From Pontimonas sp964350865 (lineage in GTDB: Bacteria; Actinomycetota; Actinomycetes; Actinomycetales; Microbacteriaceae), in NCBI GenBank assembly GCA_964350865.1, contig CAYGLJ010000016.1, forward strand, positions 1 through 20,101: a stretch of 20,101 nt of DNA, given 5' to 3'. Positions 7,511 through 15,512 of this stretch are shown in pieces (position 1 is the first letter of the stretch; every line of letters starts with the position of its first letter). The translations under genes were made by a program, and so were the position numbers. The notes beneath the pieces were generated by a model that worked only from the letters and a program-made list of their open reading frames with translations, was not told where the DNA came from and did no database searches.

Positions 7511-7527
7511 CTGGTGAGTATCACCAG
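7511..7527. promoter_or_regulatory. Perfect palindrome CTGGTGA-n3-TCACCAG upstream of dxs
   Basis: Seven-base perfect arms around GTA lie between acnA and dxs. The site covers the position where the -35 box of a dxs promoter with its -10 at 7539-7544 would fall (about 7515-7521). No T-run follows, so it is unlikely to be the acnA terminator. An operator controlling dxs is the simplest reading. The regulator is not recognised. Confidence 0.5.
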
Positions 7528-7538
7528 TGAACACCTCA

Positions 7539-7544
7539 TAGAGT
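7539..7544 (+). promoter_or_regulatory. Candidate -10 box of a leaderless dxs transcript
   Basis: TAGAGT occupies positions -12 to -7 relative to the A of the dxs ATG at 7551, the layout of actinobacterial leaderless promoters (TANNNT, then six bases, then the start codon). No Shine-Dalgarno sequence precedes this ATG, which supports the reading. Confidence 0.55.
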
Positions 7545-7550
7545 GTAGAT

Positions 7551-9512
7551 ATGGCGCTTCTTGATGCGATTAATTCGCCTGCGGATCTGAAGACACTTTC
7601 CGGCGAACAGCTGGATGAGCTTGCAGCGGAGATTCGTGCCTTTCTCATTGAGGAAGTGTCGCGAACGGGTGGTCACTTGGGTCCCAATCTCGGTGTGGTC
7701 GAACTGACCATTGCTTTGCACCGAGTCTTTGATTCGCCTCGGGACCCCTTCATTTGGGACACCGGCCACCAGTCCTATGTGCACAAAATCTTGACCGGCC
7801 GTAAAGACTTCTCTGGATTGCGGCAGAAGGGTGGCCTCGCCGGCTACCCGCAGCGCAGCGAATCAGAGCACGACATCGTCGAGAGCTCTCACGCGTCGAG
7901 TTCGTTGAGCTGGGCAGAAGGAATTTCCCGCGCATTCCAGATGCAACACGAGGATGATCGGTTTGTCGTCGCGGTGGTGGGCGATGGGTCACTGACCGGC
8001 GGCATGACGTGGGAGGCGCTCAACAATATTTCCCACGACAACGAGCGAAATCTCATCATCGTGGTCAATGACAACGGGCGCTCCTATGCACCGACGATTG
8101 GTGGCATGGCCAGGTTCCTCTCCGATGTCCGCTCGCGTCGCTCCTACCGCGCCTTCAAGAGCGGAACAGAGCGCTTCCTGTCCTTATTCGGAATGCCCGG
8201 CAAAGCCCTGTATCGGGGGCTTCGTGGCGGCACGAGAGGCTTTCTTTCCCGTTTTGCCAATAATGAGGACCTCTACTCGAACCTGGACATCAAGTACCTC
8301 GGTCCGGTTGATGGGCACAACATCGAGGATGTTGAGAGAGTTCTCCAGCAGGCAAAAGAGCGCAGCGCGCCCGTGATCGTTCACGTCATTACCGAAAAGG
8401 GTCGTGGCTATGCGCCAGCCCGGAATGATGAGGCAGATCAGTTCCACGCTGTAGGACAAATTGACCCCGCGACTGGTGAAGCCAGGGAGTCCTCCGACGC
8501 GGTGTCGTGGACTCAGGTGTTCTCCCAGGAGATGGTGTCTCTCGCCGACCGTAATGACAAAATCGTGGGAATTACCGCCGCCATGTTGCGCCCCACGGGC
8601 CTCCACCAGATGGCCGCAAAGTATCCCCGTCGGGTGTTGGATGTCGGGATAGCAGAGCAGCACGCCGTGGCGAGTGCTGCGGGTCTTGCCTACGGGGGAA
8701 TGCACCCGGTTGTGGCCGTATATGCGACCTTTATCAACAGAGCTTTCGATCAAGTGTTGATGGATGTCGCACTGCACAAAGCGGGAGTGACGTTTGTGCT
8801 TGACCGGGCCGGGGTCACGGGTCCTGATGGTCCCAGCCACCATGGCATGTGGGATCTTTCCATCTTGCAGGTCGTGCCTCACATCAGAATTGCCGCACCC
8901 CGTGACGCCAAGCGCCTCCGAGAAGAGCTCGGAGAGGCAGTGGCTGTCGATAACGCTCCTACGGTCGTGCGCTTCCCCAAGGGATCGGTATCGCCAGAGA
9001 TTGAGGCTGTTCGACGCACGATGGACGGCGTTGACGTCATGGCCGAAGCTGCCCACAAGGACGTTCTTCTTGTTGCGGTCGGGCCCATGGTCCACATGGC
9101 GATGGAGGTTCGCGAGAGGCTCGCAGCCCAGGGTATTGGCGCAACCGTCGTGGATCCGCGGTGGGTTGTCCCGGTGGCCTCCAGCATTATCGATCTGGCA
9201 CGTGATCACCGCATTGTGGCGAGTATCGAAGATGGGATTCGCGTGGGCGGTGTCGGAACGCGTATTCGTCAGGAGCTCCGTGCCGCCGGTGTGGATACCG
9301 CAGTCGACGAGATTGGTTTGCCCGATGAGTTCCTCGATCACGCATCGCGTGGGGAAATCCTCGAAGACGCGGGCCTCACCTCTCAGCACATTGCGAGGAA
9401 CCTAGTCGCTCAGGTTCTGGGAATGAAGGTCCCCGTTGCCAGACCTCTCCCTGCTGAGGGAACGAACGACGAGAGCATCCGGGAAGCGTCGGAGGCAGAC
9501 GGTAAGGCCTAG
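7551..9512 (+). CDS. dxs: 1-deoxy-D-xylulose-5-phosphate synthase
   Basis: Condenses pyruvate and glyceraldehyde 3-phosphate, with thiamine diphosphate, to start the MEP pathway of isoprenoid synthesis. The protein has 653 residues, near the usual 620-650. Visible motifs are GGHLGPNLGVVELT (His42), GHQSYVHKILTGR (His73), the thiamine-diphosphate/magnesium motif GDGSLTGGMTWEALNN from 144, NDNGRSYAPTIGG, the catalytic Glu369 in DVGIAEQHAV, and DRAGVTGPDGPSHHGMWD. The ATG at 7551 fits the family N-terminus; it lacks a ribosome site but has a TANNNT box six bases upstream, suggesting a leaderless mRNA. The last 35 or so residues after VLGMKVPV are acidic and unconserved. The TAG stop shares CTAG with the stop of the opposing fadB gene. 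Confidence 0.97.
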   Translation: MALLDAINSPADLKTLSGEQLDELAAEIRAFLIEEVSRTGGHLGPNLGVVELTIALHRVFDSPRDPFIWDTGHQSYVHKILTGRKDFSGLRQKGGLAGYPQRSESEHDIVESSHASSSLSWAEGISRAFQMQHEDDRFVVAVVGDGSLTGGMTWEALNNISHDNERNLIIVVNDNGRSYAPTIGGMARFLSDVRSRRSYRAFKSGTERFLSLFGMPGKALYRGLRGGTRGFLSRFANNEDLYSNLDIKYLGPVDGHNIEDVERVLQQAKERSAPVIVHVITEKGRGYAPARNDEADQFHAVGQIDPATGEARESSDAVSWTQVFSQEMVSLADRNDKIVGITAAMLRPTGLHQMAAKYPRRVLDVGIAEQHAVASAAGLAYGGMHPVVAVYATFINRAFDQVLMDVALHKAGVTFVLDRAGVTGPDGPSHHGMWDLSILQVVPHIRIAAPRDAKRLREELGEAVAVDNAPTVVRFPKGSVSPEIEAVRRTMDGVDVMAEAAHKDVLLVAVGPMVHMAMEVRERLAAQGIGATVVDPRWVVPVASSIIDLARDHRIVASIEDGIRVGGVGTRIRQELRAAGVDTAVDEIGLPDEFLDHASRGEILEDAGLTSQHIARNLVAQVLGMKVPVARPLPAEGTNDESIREASEADGKA

Positions 9513-11659
9513 CTCACTCCCTTGACCGGTGGGGTATGAAAGGTGGTGCCTCGGATCTTCTCGCTCGCACCTACCCGATCGAGGAAGGGCGTTAGGCCCC
9601 CCATGTGGAACGGCCATCCAGCGCCAAGAATCATGGCAACGTCAATGTCTTCAGGCCCTTCGACAACGCCCTCATCGAGCATCCTCCACACTTCATCAGC
9701 GAGACCGTCGTACACACGTGCTCGAAGTTCTTCCGCGCTATAGCCCGGTCCTGCACCTATCAGCCCCTGGGCGAACGAGCTGACCCCCGTAATCTTTTTC
9801 TTGGCGTCGCGGTCGTAAATTCGACCGTGTTCCACGAGCTTTCGCAACGCTTCGCTGGCAAAAAATCGGTCAGGGAATGCGCCATGGTGGGTGTCCAGCA
9901 CGTGGGCTCCCACCTGCAACCCGACCAGCTCCAGGAGAGCAAAAGGACCCATCGGTAGCCCGAGAGGCGCCACTGATTCGTCAACAACCTCGTAGGGGGT
10001 GCCCGTCTCAATGGCGTGCATCGCTTCACCGAGAAGCTTTGCCAGCAGTCGATTGACGACAAAGCCGGTGGTGTCTGCGGTCACAATGGCGGTCTTACGC
10101 AGTTTGTTGACCAGAGCAACACCAGTCGCAAGGGCGGCATCGGAAGTTTTCTCTGCTCTGACCACCTCGACCAGGGGCATCACAGCCACGGGGTTGAAAA
10201 AGTGGATACCGACCATTCGCTCAGGGTGTTTCAGGACGGACGCGATCTTCCCAATCGAGAGCGAGGAGGTGTTGGAGGCGAGGATGGCCTCCGGGGTGAC
10301 ATGTTTCTCGAGCTCCTGGAAGACTTCCTGCTTAACACCCATCTCCTCAAACACGGCTTCGATGACAAGATCGCATGACGCGAAGTCGCTCATCGATGTT
10401 GTGCCGTGAATCAAGCCACGGAGTTTGTTCGCAGTGTCCGAGTGGAGCCGTCCCTTATCGAGGAGGGTCGAGATTTCTCCCTCCATCCAGGTGACCGCGT
10501 CCTTCACGCGTTCCTCAGAGACATCACTAATCACCACGGGAACTTCCAGGCGACGGAGGATCTGGAAGGCAAACTGGCGGGCCATCAATCCGCCTCCGAC
10601 CACACCCACTTTGGTGATGGGCTGGGCGTGTTCTCGATCCGGTGCCCCGGGGGTTACCTTCGCTCGTTTCTGAGTCAGCATGAAGGCATAGACGCTGGCC
10701 CTGAACTGGTCTCCGGCGATCAGCTCGGCAAGGACGTCGTCTTCCGCTGCGAACCCCTGAGCCTTGGTGGCTGACTTCGCGCCGGCGAGCAGATCGAGAG
10801 CGGCGTAGGGCGACTGAGCAACAGTGCCGATTCGATCTCGCAACATTTTGCGTGCGGTGTTGACGGCAATAGGCCACACCGTGGTGCGCTCCAGTGTGCC
10901 TGGTTGATGCGGTCTCTTCACCTTTCGTGAGCCGGCAACGACGTGATCGGCGAACGCGATCGAGTCCTCGAGGAATCGCGCAGCCGGGAAAAGTGCGTCG
11001 GCAATTCCCATTTCCAGGGCTTGCTCTGGTTTCAGTGTGCGATTCATCTTCAGAGGGTTCTCGACCATGACCGCCAGAGCGTTCTTGATGCCAATCAGGT
11101 TTGGCAGAAGCCAAGCTCCGCCCCATCCGGGAATCAGCCCCAAGAAAACCTCCGGGAGGGCGAGTGCGGCCGCGCTCGCTGAGACCGTGCGGTAGTCGGC
11201 GTTGAGGGCTACCTCCAGTCCGCCTCCGAGAGCTAAACCGTTGATAAAGCAGAACGAGGGAACCCCCATTTCTCCGAGAAGCCCGAGAGTTTGATGGCCG
11301 AGCTTCACCATGAGGACGCCCGTGTCCTTGTCGGGAATGTCGCCAACCTTCGACAGGTCTGCTCCAGCCGCGAGGATAAACGGGCTTCCAGTAATCGCGA
11401 CGGCCTGAATGGCACCCTGGGCTGCTTGCTCCTGGAGACCGCGAAGTGTGTCGCGCAACTCAACAAGGCCCTGCGGTCCCAGCGTGTTGGGCCTGGTGTG
11501 GTCTTTACCGTTGTCCAGTGTGACGAGAGCGAGTGTTCCACCAGCTGCGACAAGGGGGACATACCTCACGTAGCTGTGCGTGACGACTTCGTCCTGGGCA
11601 TGCTCCAGTAGTGGCGTGAAATCCACAGAGTCATACTGTGCGACTGCGCTCTTTGCCAT
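9509..11659 (-). CDS. fadB: Fatty-acid oxidation multifunctional protein: enoyl-CoA hydratase/3-hydroxyacyl-CoA dehydrogenase
   Basis: The start is ATG 11657-11659 (MAKSAVAQYDS), overlapping the thiolase TAA by one base (TAATG), with GGGAG upstream; 716 residues. The open frame to 11842 lies inside the thiolase gene and is rejected. Residues about 35-330 are a crotonase domain: AGADLS (98-103) for the oxyanion hole, GLALGGGLE with Glu149 and LPEVFLGLIPGWGG with Glu170, the two catalytic acids of the hydratase. Residues 350-530 are the NAD-binding dehydrogenase domain (VGVVGGGLMA, HFFNP with His486, partner Glu498), and about 530-710 hold the C-terminal 3HCDH domains. It performs hydration and oxidation of enoyl-CoA in beta-oxidation, with the adjacent thiolase completing the cycle. 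The third glycine of the dinucleotide motif is Ala360 here. Confidence 0.94.
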   Translation of the reverse strand: MAKSAVAQYDSVDFTPLLEHAQDEVVTHSYVRYVPLVAAGGTLALVTLDNGKDHTRPNTLGPQGLVELRDTLRGLQEQAAQGAIQAVAITGSPFILAAGADLSKVGDIPDKDTGVLMVKLGHQTLGLLGEMGVPSFCFINGLALGGGLEVALNADYRTVSASAAALALPEVFLGLIPGWGGAWLLPNLIGIKNALAVMVENPLKMNRTLKPEQALEMGIADALFPAARFLEDSIAFADHVVAGSRKVKRPHQPGTLERTTVWPIAVNTARKMLRDRIGTVAQSPYAALDLLAGAKSATKAQGFAAEDDVLAELIAGDQFRASVYAFMLTQKRAKVTPGAPDREHAQPITKVGVVGGGLMARQFAFQILRRLEVPVVISDVSEERVKDAVTWMEGEISTLLDKGRLHSDTANKLRGLIHGTTSMSDFASCDLVIEAVFEEMGVKQEVFQELEKHVTPEAILASNTSSLSIGKIASVLKHPERMVGIHFFNPVAVMPLVEVVRAEKTSDAALATGVALVNKLRKTAIVTADTTGFVVNRLLAKLLGEAMHAIETGTPYEVVDESVAPLGLPMGPFALLELVGLQVGAHVLDTHHGAFPDRFFASEALRKLVEHGRIYDRDAKKKITGVSSFAQGLIGAGPGYSAEELRARVYDGLADEVWRMLDEGVVEGPEDIDVAMILGAGWPFHMGGLTPFLDRVGASEKIRGTTFHTPPVKGVS

Positions 11660-12852
11660 TATTTTGCTCCCGTGTAGTGAGGGTTCTCCCAGATAACGCT
11701 TCCACCCTGGCCCAAGCCCACGCACATAGCGGTCAGGCCGTATCGAACTTCGGGATGCATCTCGAATTGGCGCGCAAGCTGAATCATCAGACGAACGCCC
11801 GAAGCGGCAAGAGGGTGGCCGAAGGCAATGGCTCCTCCCCACGGATTCACCCGGGGGTCATCATCGGCGATCCCGAAGTGGTCCAGCAGACTTAACACCT
11901 GAACAGCGAAGGCCTCGTTGAGTTCAAACAGACCAATGTCTTCGATCCCTAAACCAGCCTTGGCGAGAGCCTTTTCTGTAGAAGGAATGGGGCCTATGCC
12001 CATCACCTCGGGCTCGACGCCAGCAAACCCGAAAGACACCATCCGCATTTTCACGGTCAGTCCTAGTTCGCGCGCGATGTCCTCTGATGCCAGTGCGGCA
12101 ACGGTGGCTCCATCTGTCAGGGGAGAGGCGTTTCCGGCGGTGACTTTTCCGTGCGGACGGAAGGGCGTCTTCAGCTCAGCGAGAGCCTCCATCGTCGTTG
12201 CTGGCCTGCGACCTTCGTCTTCGGTTGCCATTCCGTAACCTTCCTCACTGGGAAGCGCAACAGGAATAAGGTCAGGCTGAATGTGTCCGGCCTGGTAGGC
12301 CGCTTCAACCTTGTGCTGGGAGAGCATTCCGAAAAGGTCAGCCCGCTCTTTCGTGAGCTCAGGGAAACGGTCATGAAGGCGCTCAGCGGTGATGCCCATG
12401 TTGAGCGCATCGGGGCTGACGAGTTTCTCCGCTAAGAACCGAGGGTTGGGGTCAATGTCACGCCCCAGCGGGTGTCGTCCCATGTGCTCTACACCGCCAG
12501 CCAGAGCGATGTCATAGGCCCCAGCGGCAATCCCACCCGCCAACGTGGTGACAGCTGTCATCGCACCCGCGCACATGCGATCGATGGCGAACCCAGGAAC
12601 GCTCAGGGGGAGGCCGGCCAGAATTGCAGCGGTCCTGCCGAGCGTGAGTCCCTGGTCACCCTCTTGGGTTGTTGCCGCGATGGCAACCTCATCAATGCGG
12701 TCACGAGGTATTTGCGGGTTGCGCTCCAGGAGTCCAATGATGGCCGAAACAATCATGTCGTCTGCTCGGGTTTTCCAATACATTCCTTTTTCGCCCGCGC
12801 GACCAAAGGGGGTACGAACTCCATCAACGAAAACGACTGGGTTTCCTTGCAT
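11659..12852 (-). CDS. fadA: Acetyl-CoA C-acyltransferase (3-ketoacyl-CoA thiolase)
   Basis: Cleaves 3-ketoacyl-CoA with CoA, the last step of beta-oxidation. I start it at ATG 12850-12852 (MQGNPVVFVDGVRTPFG), which has GGAAGG seven bases upstream and matches the family N-terminus; the ATG at 12879 adds nine unconserved residues and lacks a ribosome site. Of 397 residues, Cys94 in DRMCAGAMTA is the acylated nucleophile, NEAFA is at 312-316, His346 lies in GGAIAFGHPLAASG, and Cys377 in TAMCVGLGQGG is the general acid/base. The gene lies 69 bases downstream of the ribonuclease D-like gene and overlaps fadB by one base. This gives a fadA-fadB pair for the trifunctional oxidation complex. A biosynthetic thiolase is possible by sequence alone but not with this partner. 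Confidence 0.94.
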   Translation of the reverse strand: MQGNPVVFVDGVRTPFGRAGEKGMYWKTRADDMIVSAIIGLLERNPQIPRDRIDEVAIAATTQEGDQGLTLGRTAAILAGLPLSVPGFAIDRMCAGAMTAVTTLAGGIAAGAYDIALAGGVEHMGRHPLGRDIDPNPRFLAEKLVSPDALNMGITAERLHDRFPELTKERADLFGMLSQHKVEAAYQAGHIQPDLIPVALPSEEGYGMATEDEGRRPATTMEALAELKTPFRPHGKVTAGNASPLTDGATVAALASEDIARELGLTVKMRMVSFGFAGVEPEVMGIGPIPSTEKALAKAGLGIEDIGLFELNEAFAVQVLSLLDHFGIADDDPRVNPWGGAIAFGHPLAASGVRLMIQLARQFEMHPEVRYGLTAMCVGLGQGGSVIWENPHYTGAK

Positions 12853-12921
12853 GACAAACCTTCCATTCGGTTCTCCCATGCTAGGAGTACGGCGAATTCT
12901 TTTCGACCCGGTGCGGGAGCT

Positions 12922-14166
12922 CTACGACTGGGGTGCTGGTGTGGGCGCCTGGGTTTGGCGGGCTTCCACAAAGGCGGCAGCGAGTGCCTCGGCCACCAGA
13001 GAAATTTGCCAAGGCCTGGCACCCTTCTCGAGCAGGGCCGAGGATATCGATTCAGTGGTAGCGGGATGCGGTGGCTCCCAGCACAGCCGACGCAGGTAGT
13101 CGGGTGTGAGGAGGTTCTCCACCGGGATCGTCGTGTCTTCCGATATCTGCGATAGTGCCGCCCGCGCCGCGCTCATGCGAGTGGCCGCTTCTGGATTACG
13201 ATCTGGCCATACGCGCGGCGGCGGCGGGCCTTCTGACGGTGCTCTCGTGTCGGGCAAATCTTCAGTAGCGCGACCCCGTTCCATGGCGGCCCACCACCGA
13301 GGTAATTCGGAGCGACTGGCGCGCCCATGGAACTCTTTGAGTCCTGCAAGCTCGGCTTTGGTTGCTGGGTTTGCGAGAACCGCTGCAATCAGGGCACGGT
13401 CTGGCACGAGGCGCCCAGGTGCGCGGTCGGTGGACTCTGCGAGCTCCTCGCGAGCCAGCCACAGCTCTCGCGCAATCGCGAGTGCACGCGGCCCTCGGAC
13501 CTGGTGGAGCCCGGATAGTCTCCGCCAAGGATCTGTGCGCGGCCGAGCGGGAGCGAGTGAAAGCTGAGCTTGGAACTCCTCTTGCGCGAGGTCCCACTTC
13601 CCAGAATCACGGAGAATCCGAGCAATCTCGTCTCGCACCCGCGGTAATAGCTCAACATCGAGAGCAGCGTAGGTGAGCCACTCCGAAGGTAGGGGCCTGG
13701 TGGACCAATCCGCTGCGGAGTGCTCCTTAGCCAGAGAGAGACCGAGGATATCCTCGACAACGCCCTGCAACCCTACTTTGGGGAGCCCTGCTAGCCGAGC
13801 TCCAAGCTCCGTATCAAAAAGTGTCTGGGGCTCCACGCCTACTTCTCGGAGACACGCGAGGTCTTGGTGGGCTGCGTGGATAATCCACTCCTGGTCACCC
13901 AAGGTGTGGGTGATATCACTCAGGCTCCCCAGAGCAATCGGGTCAATGAGGTAGTTCGCGGAGCCTGTGCGATGGACTTGCACGAGGTATGCGCGAGACG
14001 AGTATCGAAAGCCGCTGGCCCGCTCGGCATCTAGTGCCAGGGGACCCTCGCCTCCTAGTAGATCATCCAGAGCGTGATGGAAATCAGAGGCATCCTCGAC
14101 CAGCACAACAGGCGCATGAGGGGTTGCGAGCGGTAGTGGGGGAGCTTCCGGAGTGTTTTCTGTCAT
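12922..14166 (-). CDS. rnd: Ribonuclease D-like 3'-5' exonuclease with HRDC domain
   Basis: A 414-residue protein. Residues about 18-185 carry the DEDDy exonuclease fold: Asp46 and Glu48 in LALDAERA, Asp102 in HAAHQDLACL, and Tyr166/Asp170 in TYAALDVELLP, the full catalytic set. An HRDC domain follows at about 215-290 (DPWRRLSGLHQVRGPRAL onward), and the C-terminal 120 residues include a second HRDC-like part. RNase D trims the 3' ends of tRNA precursors and small RNAs; the actinobacterial version is usually annotated as HRDC domain-containing protein or RNase D. The ATG at 14164-14166 overlaps the DUF3000 stop (ATGA) and has no ribosome site of its own, so translation is likely coupled. fadA lies downstream in the same direction. 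Confidence 0.92.
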   Translation of the reverse strand: MTENTPEAPPLPLATPHAPVVLVEDASDFHHALDDLLGGEGPLALDAERASGFRYSSRAYLVQVHRTGSANYLIDPIALGSLSDITHTLGDQEWIIHAAHQDLACLREVGVEPQTLFDTELGARLAGLPKVGLQGVVEDILGLSLAKEHSAADWSTRPLPSEWLTYAALDVELLPRVRDEIARILRDSGKWDLAQEEFQAQLSLAPARPRTDPWRRLSGLHQVRGPRALAIARELWLAREELAESTDRAPGRLVPDRALIAAVLANPATKAELAGLKEFHGRASRSELPRWWAAMERGRATEDLPDTRAPSEGPPPPRVWPDRNPEAATRMSAARAALSQISEDTTIPVENLLTPDYLRRLCWEPPHPATTESISSALLEKGARPWQISLVAEALAAAFVEARQTQAPTPAPQS

Positions 14167-14756
14167 GAGGTGGCGCGATGGGGGGGAAGAGTTGCGACGC
14201 CCTCGTGGGTGGGCGGGAACCCCGCCAGCATGCAGACAAACTCGCTCCAGGCCTCCAGGTGCGGACCAATGTCATGAGTCGTGGGGCTCCACGATGCTCG
14301 CACCTCTACTTGAGCGCCGGAACCTTCGGACTCCATCTCCCCAAAACCTGTGGAGACAACAGATGTTGTCGTGCCAGCCGCGTGAACATAGGACGCTCCC
14401 GAAGAATCAAGTGCATCGATGAGCCATGACCAGGCCACGTTGGGCAGAAATTCGTCCTGGCCCATGAGCGGATCGATCGGAGCTTGGGCGAAAACCACCA
14501 TGCGATAAGCCGATTCCCACGCTTCAGGCGAGCTGGGGTCATAGAGAAATACCAGCCGCCCAGTTCCATATTCGTTATCTGAGCTTGCGTGCTGGGGTTC
14601 GACATCAGCGGCCCACGCTCTCTGGAACGGAGCTAGGCCCTCGGGGGCGGGGGTCTCAAAAACCCTCAGTTCACTTCGAAGAGCCGCCCCATCCGCGGAG
14701 GACATAGCGTCGAGAAACTCCTGGGGAGCGCCGGGAAAGGCCGCATCGCTGCTCAT
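14163..14756 (-). CDS. DUF3000 domain-containing protein
   Basis: A 197-residue soluble protein with the landmarks of DUF3000: PEGLAPFQRAWAADV, GTGRLVFLYDPSSPEAW, PVAWSWL-like NVAWSWLIDAL, and EVRASWSP followed by HLEAWSEFVCMLAGFPP. The family is actinobacterial, uncharacterised, and almost always directly upstream of the RNase D-like gene, as here with a four-base ATGA overlap. That association suggests a link to RNA processing, but this is inference only. The ATG at 14756 has no convincing Shine-Dalgarno site; TATTCT lies exactly six bases upstream, in the 27-base gap after the reductase gene. It may therefore have its own leaderless promoter inside the operon. Confidence 0.88.
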   Translation of the reverse strand: MSSDAAFPGAPQEFLDAMSSADGAALRSELRVFETPAPEGLAPFQRAWAADVEPQHASSDNEYGTGRLVFLYDPSSPEAWESAYRMVVFAQAPIDPLMGQDEFLPNVAWSWLIDALDSSGASYVHAAGTTTSVVSTGFGEMESEGSGAQVEVRASWSPTTHDIGPHLEAWSEFVCMLAGFPPTHEGVATLPPHRATS

Positions 14757-14762
14757 GGCCCC

Positions 14763-14768
14763 AGAATA
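14763..14768 (-). promoter_or_regulatory. Candidate -10 box of a leaderless DUF3000-rnd transcript
   Basis: Read on the - strand, TATTCT is followed by GGGGCC and then the DUF3000 ATG, so the box sits at -12 to -7 of the start codon. It lies in the 27-base gap after the reductase gene and would allow DUF3000-rnd to be transcribed separately from sseA-sufE. Confidence 0.5.
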
Positions 14769-14783
14769 CGGAACCCCTCAAGC

Positions 14784-15512
14784 TCAGAGACTAGGGCGCG
14801 CCGCGGGGGCTATTTCGTGCCGGTAATAGAGCATTTTCTGGTCATCCGTGAGGAGTGATCGCAGTGTCCAGTGGGAAGGATCTCCGGGCCACCACGGAGG
14901 TATTCCCTGGTGGTGGTCTCGTGGTGGAGGAATAGTCGCAATGAGTAGCTCGGTGGTGAGAGGGGCGAAGAATTCCCACGTGATTCGCCCGCCTTCAACC
15001 AGGACATGGCCTCCACTCGTTCTCGTCTGTATTTCCGCGAGAAGGTCTTCGACCGCGCCGTCAGACTCCCAGGACAGGTGTTCCCACGGGAAACCCCCGA
15101 GTGCTTGGCCCAGAGCTCCTCTGTGCTGGGCTGGTGCAACCACAATCAGGTGTTCGTCACGTCCACCTCGACTGACGAGCTGGTGGTTATTGAGATCACC
15201 ACTGGAGCAGAGGACAACCAGTGGCGTTGTCCGGGGGAGCGGAACGGGCTCTCTGCGAATAGTCGAGGCTCCCACAATGACAGCATCAGAGTTTTCACGG
15301 AGAATGCTGAGCAGCGCTCGATCAGCACCCTGTGAGAGGTCCTGAGATGAACCCTGTGGACCGATGGTGTCACCCGCGGAATTAGTCACCATGATGGCGC
15401 GCACGCTGGACGAACCCTCCGGCTGATAGAGCTGCTCTATCGCCTGACGCGAACTTTCGGCGCTGAGGTCATACACCTCCGGAGGTGGCGGAACCACTCG
15501 ATAAAGGTTCAC
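14784..15512 (-). CDS. Pyrimidine reductase family protein (RibD C-terminal/DHFR-like domain)
   Basis: A 242-residue protein with the RibD-C fold signature: SVRAIMVTNSAGDTIG (36-51), then LRENSDAVIVGASTIRRE (71-88) and GGHVLVEGGRITWEFF (167-182), where VEGG is the NADPH-binding loop. RibD-C enzymes reduce the ribosylamino-pyrimidine of riboflavin synthesis, but there is no deaminase domain and no riboflavin gene nearby, so the substrate is unknown. Actinobacterial annotation commonly calls it pyrimidine reductase family protein. It starts with GTG at 15510-15512, overlapping the sufE stop by four bases (GTGA), which argues for coupled expression with sufE. The C-terminal 40 residues have no recognised motif. 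Confidence 0.85.
   Translation of the reverse strand: MNLYRVVPPPPEVYDLSAESSRQAIEQLYQPEGSSSVRAIMVTNSAGDTIGPQGSSQDLSQGADRALLSILRENSDAVIVGASTIRREPVPLPRTTPLVVLCSSGDLNNHQLVSRGGRDEHLIVVAPAQHRGALGQALGGFPWEHLSWESDGAVEDLLAEIQTRTSGGHVLVEGGRITWEFFAPLTTELLIATIPPPRDHHQGIPPWWPGDPSHWTLRSLLTDDQKMLYYRHEIAPAARPSL

Noticed and set aside
7511..7527. The palindrome as an intrinsic terminator for acnA
   Set aside because: The stem is only seven base pairs, moderately GC, and no T-run follows on either strand.
8184..9389. 401-codon open frame on the - strand inside dxs
   Set aside because: It lies wholly antisense to dxs, has no recognisable motif, and its composition is what the complement of a conserved gene gives.
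11660..11842. N-terminal extension of fadB by 61 residues
   Set aside because: It lies inside the thiolase gene; the ATG at 11659 has a ribosome site, forms a normal TAATG overlap and matches the family start.
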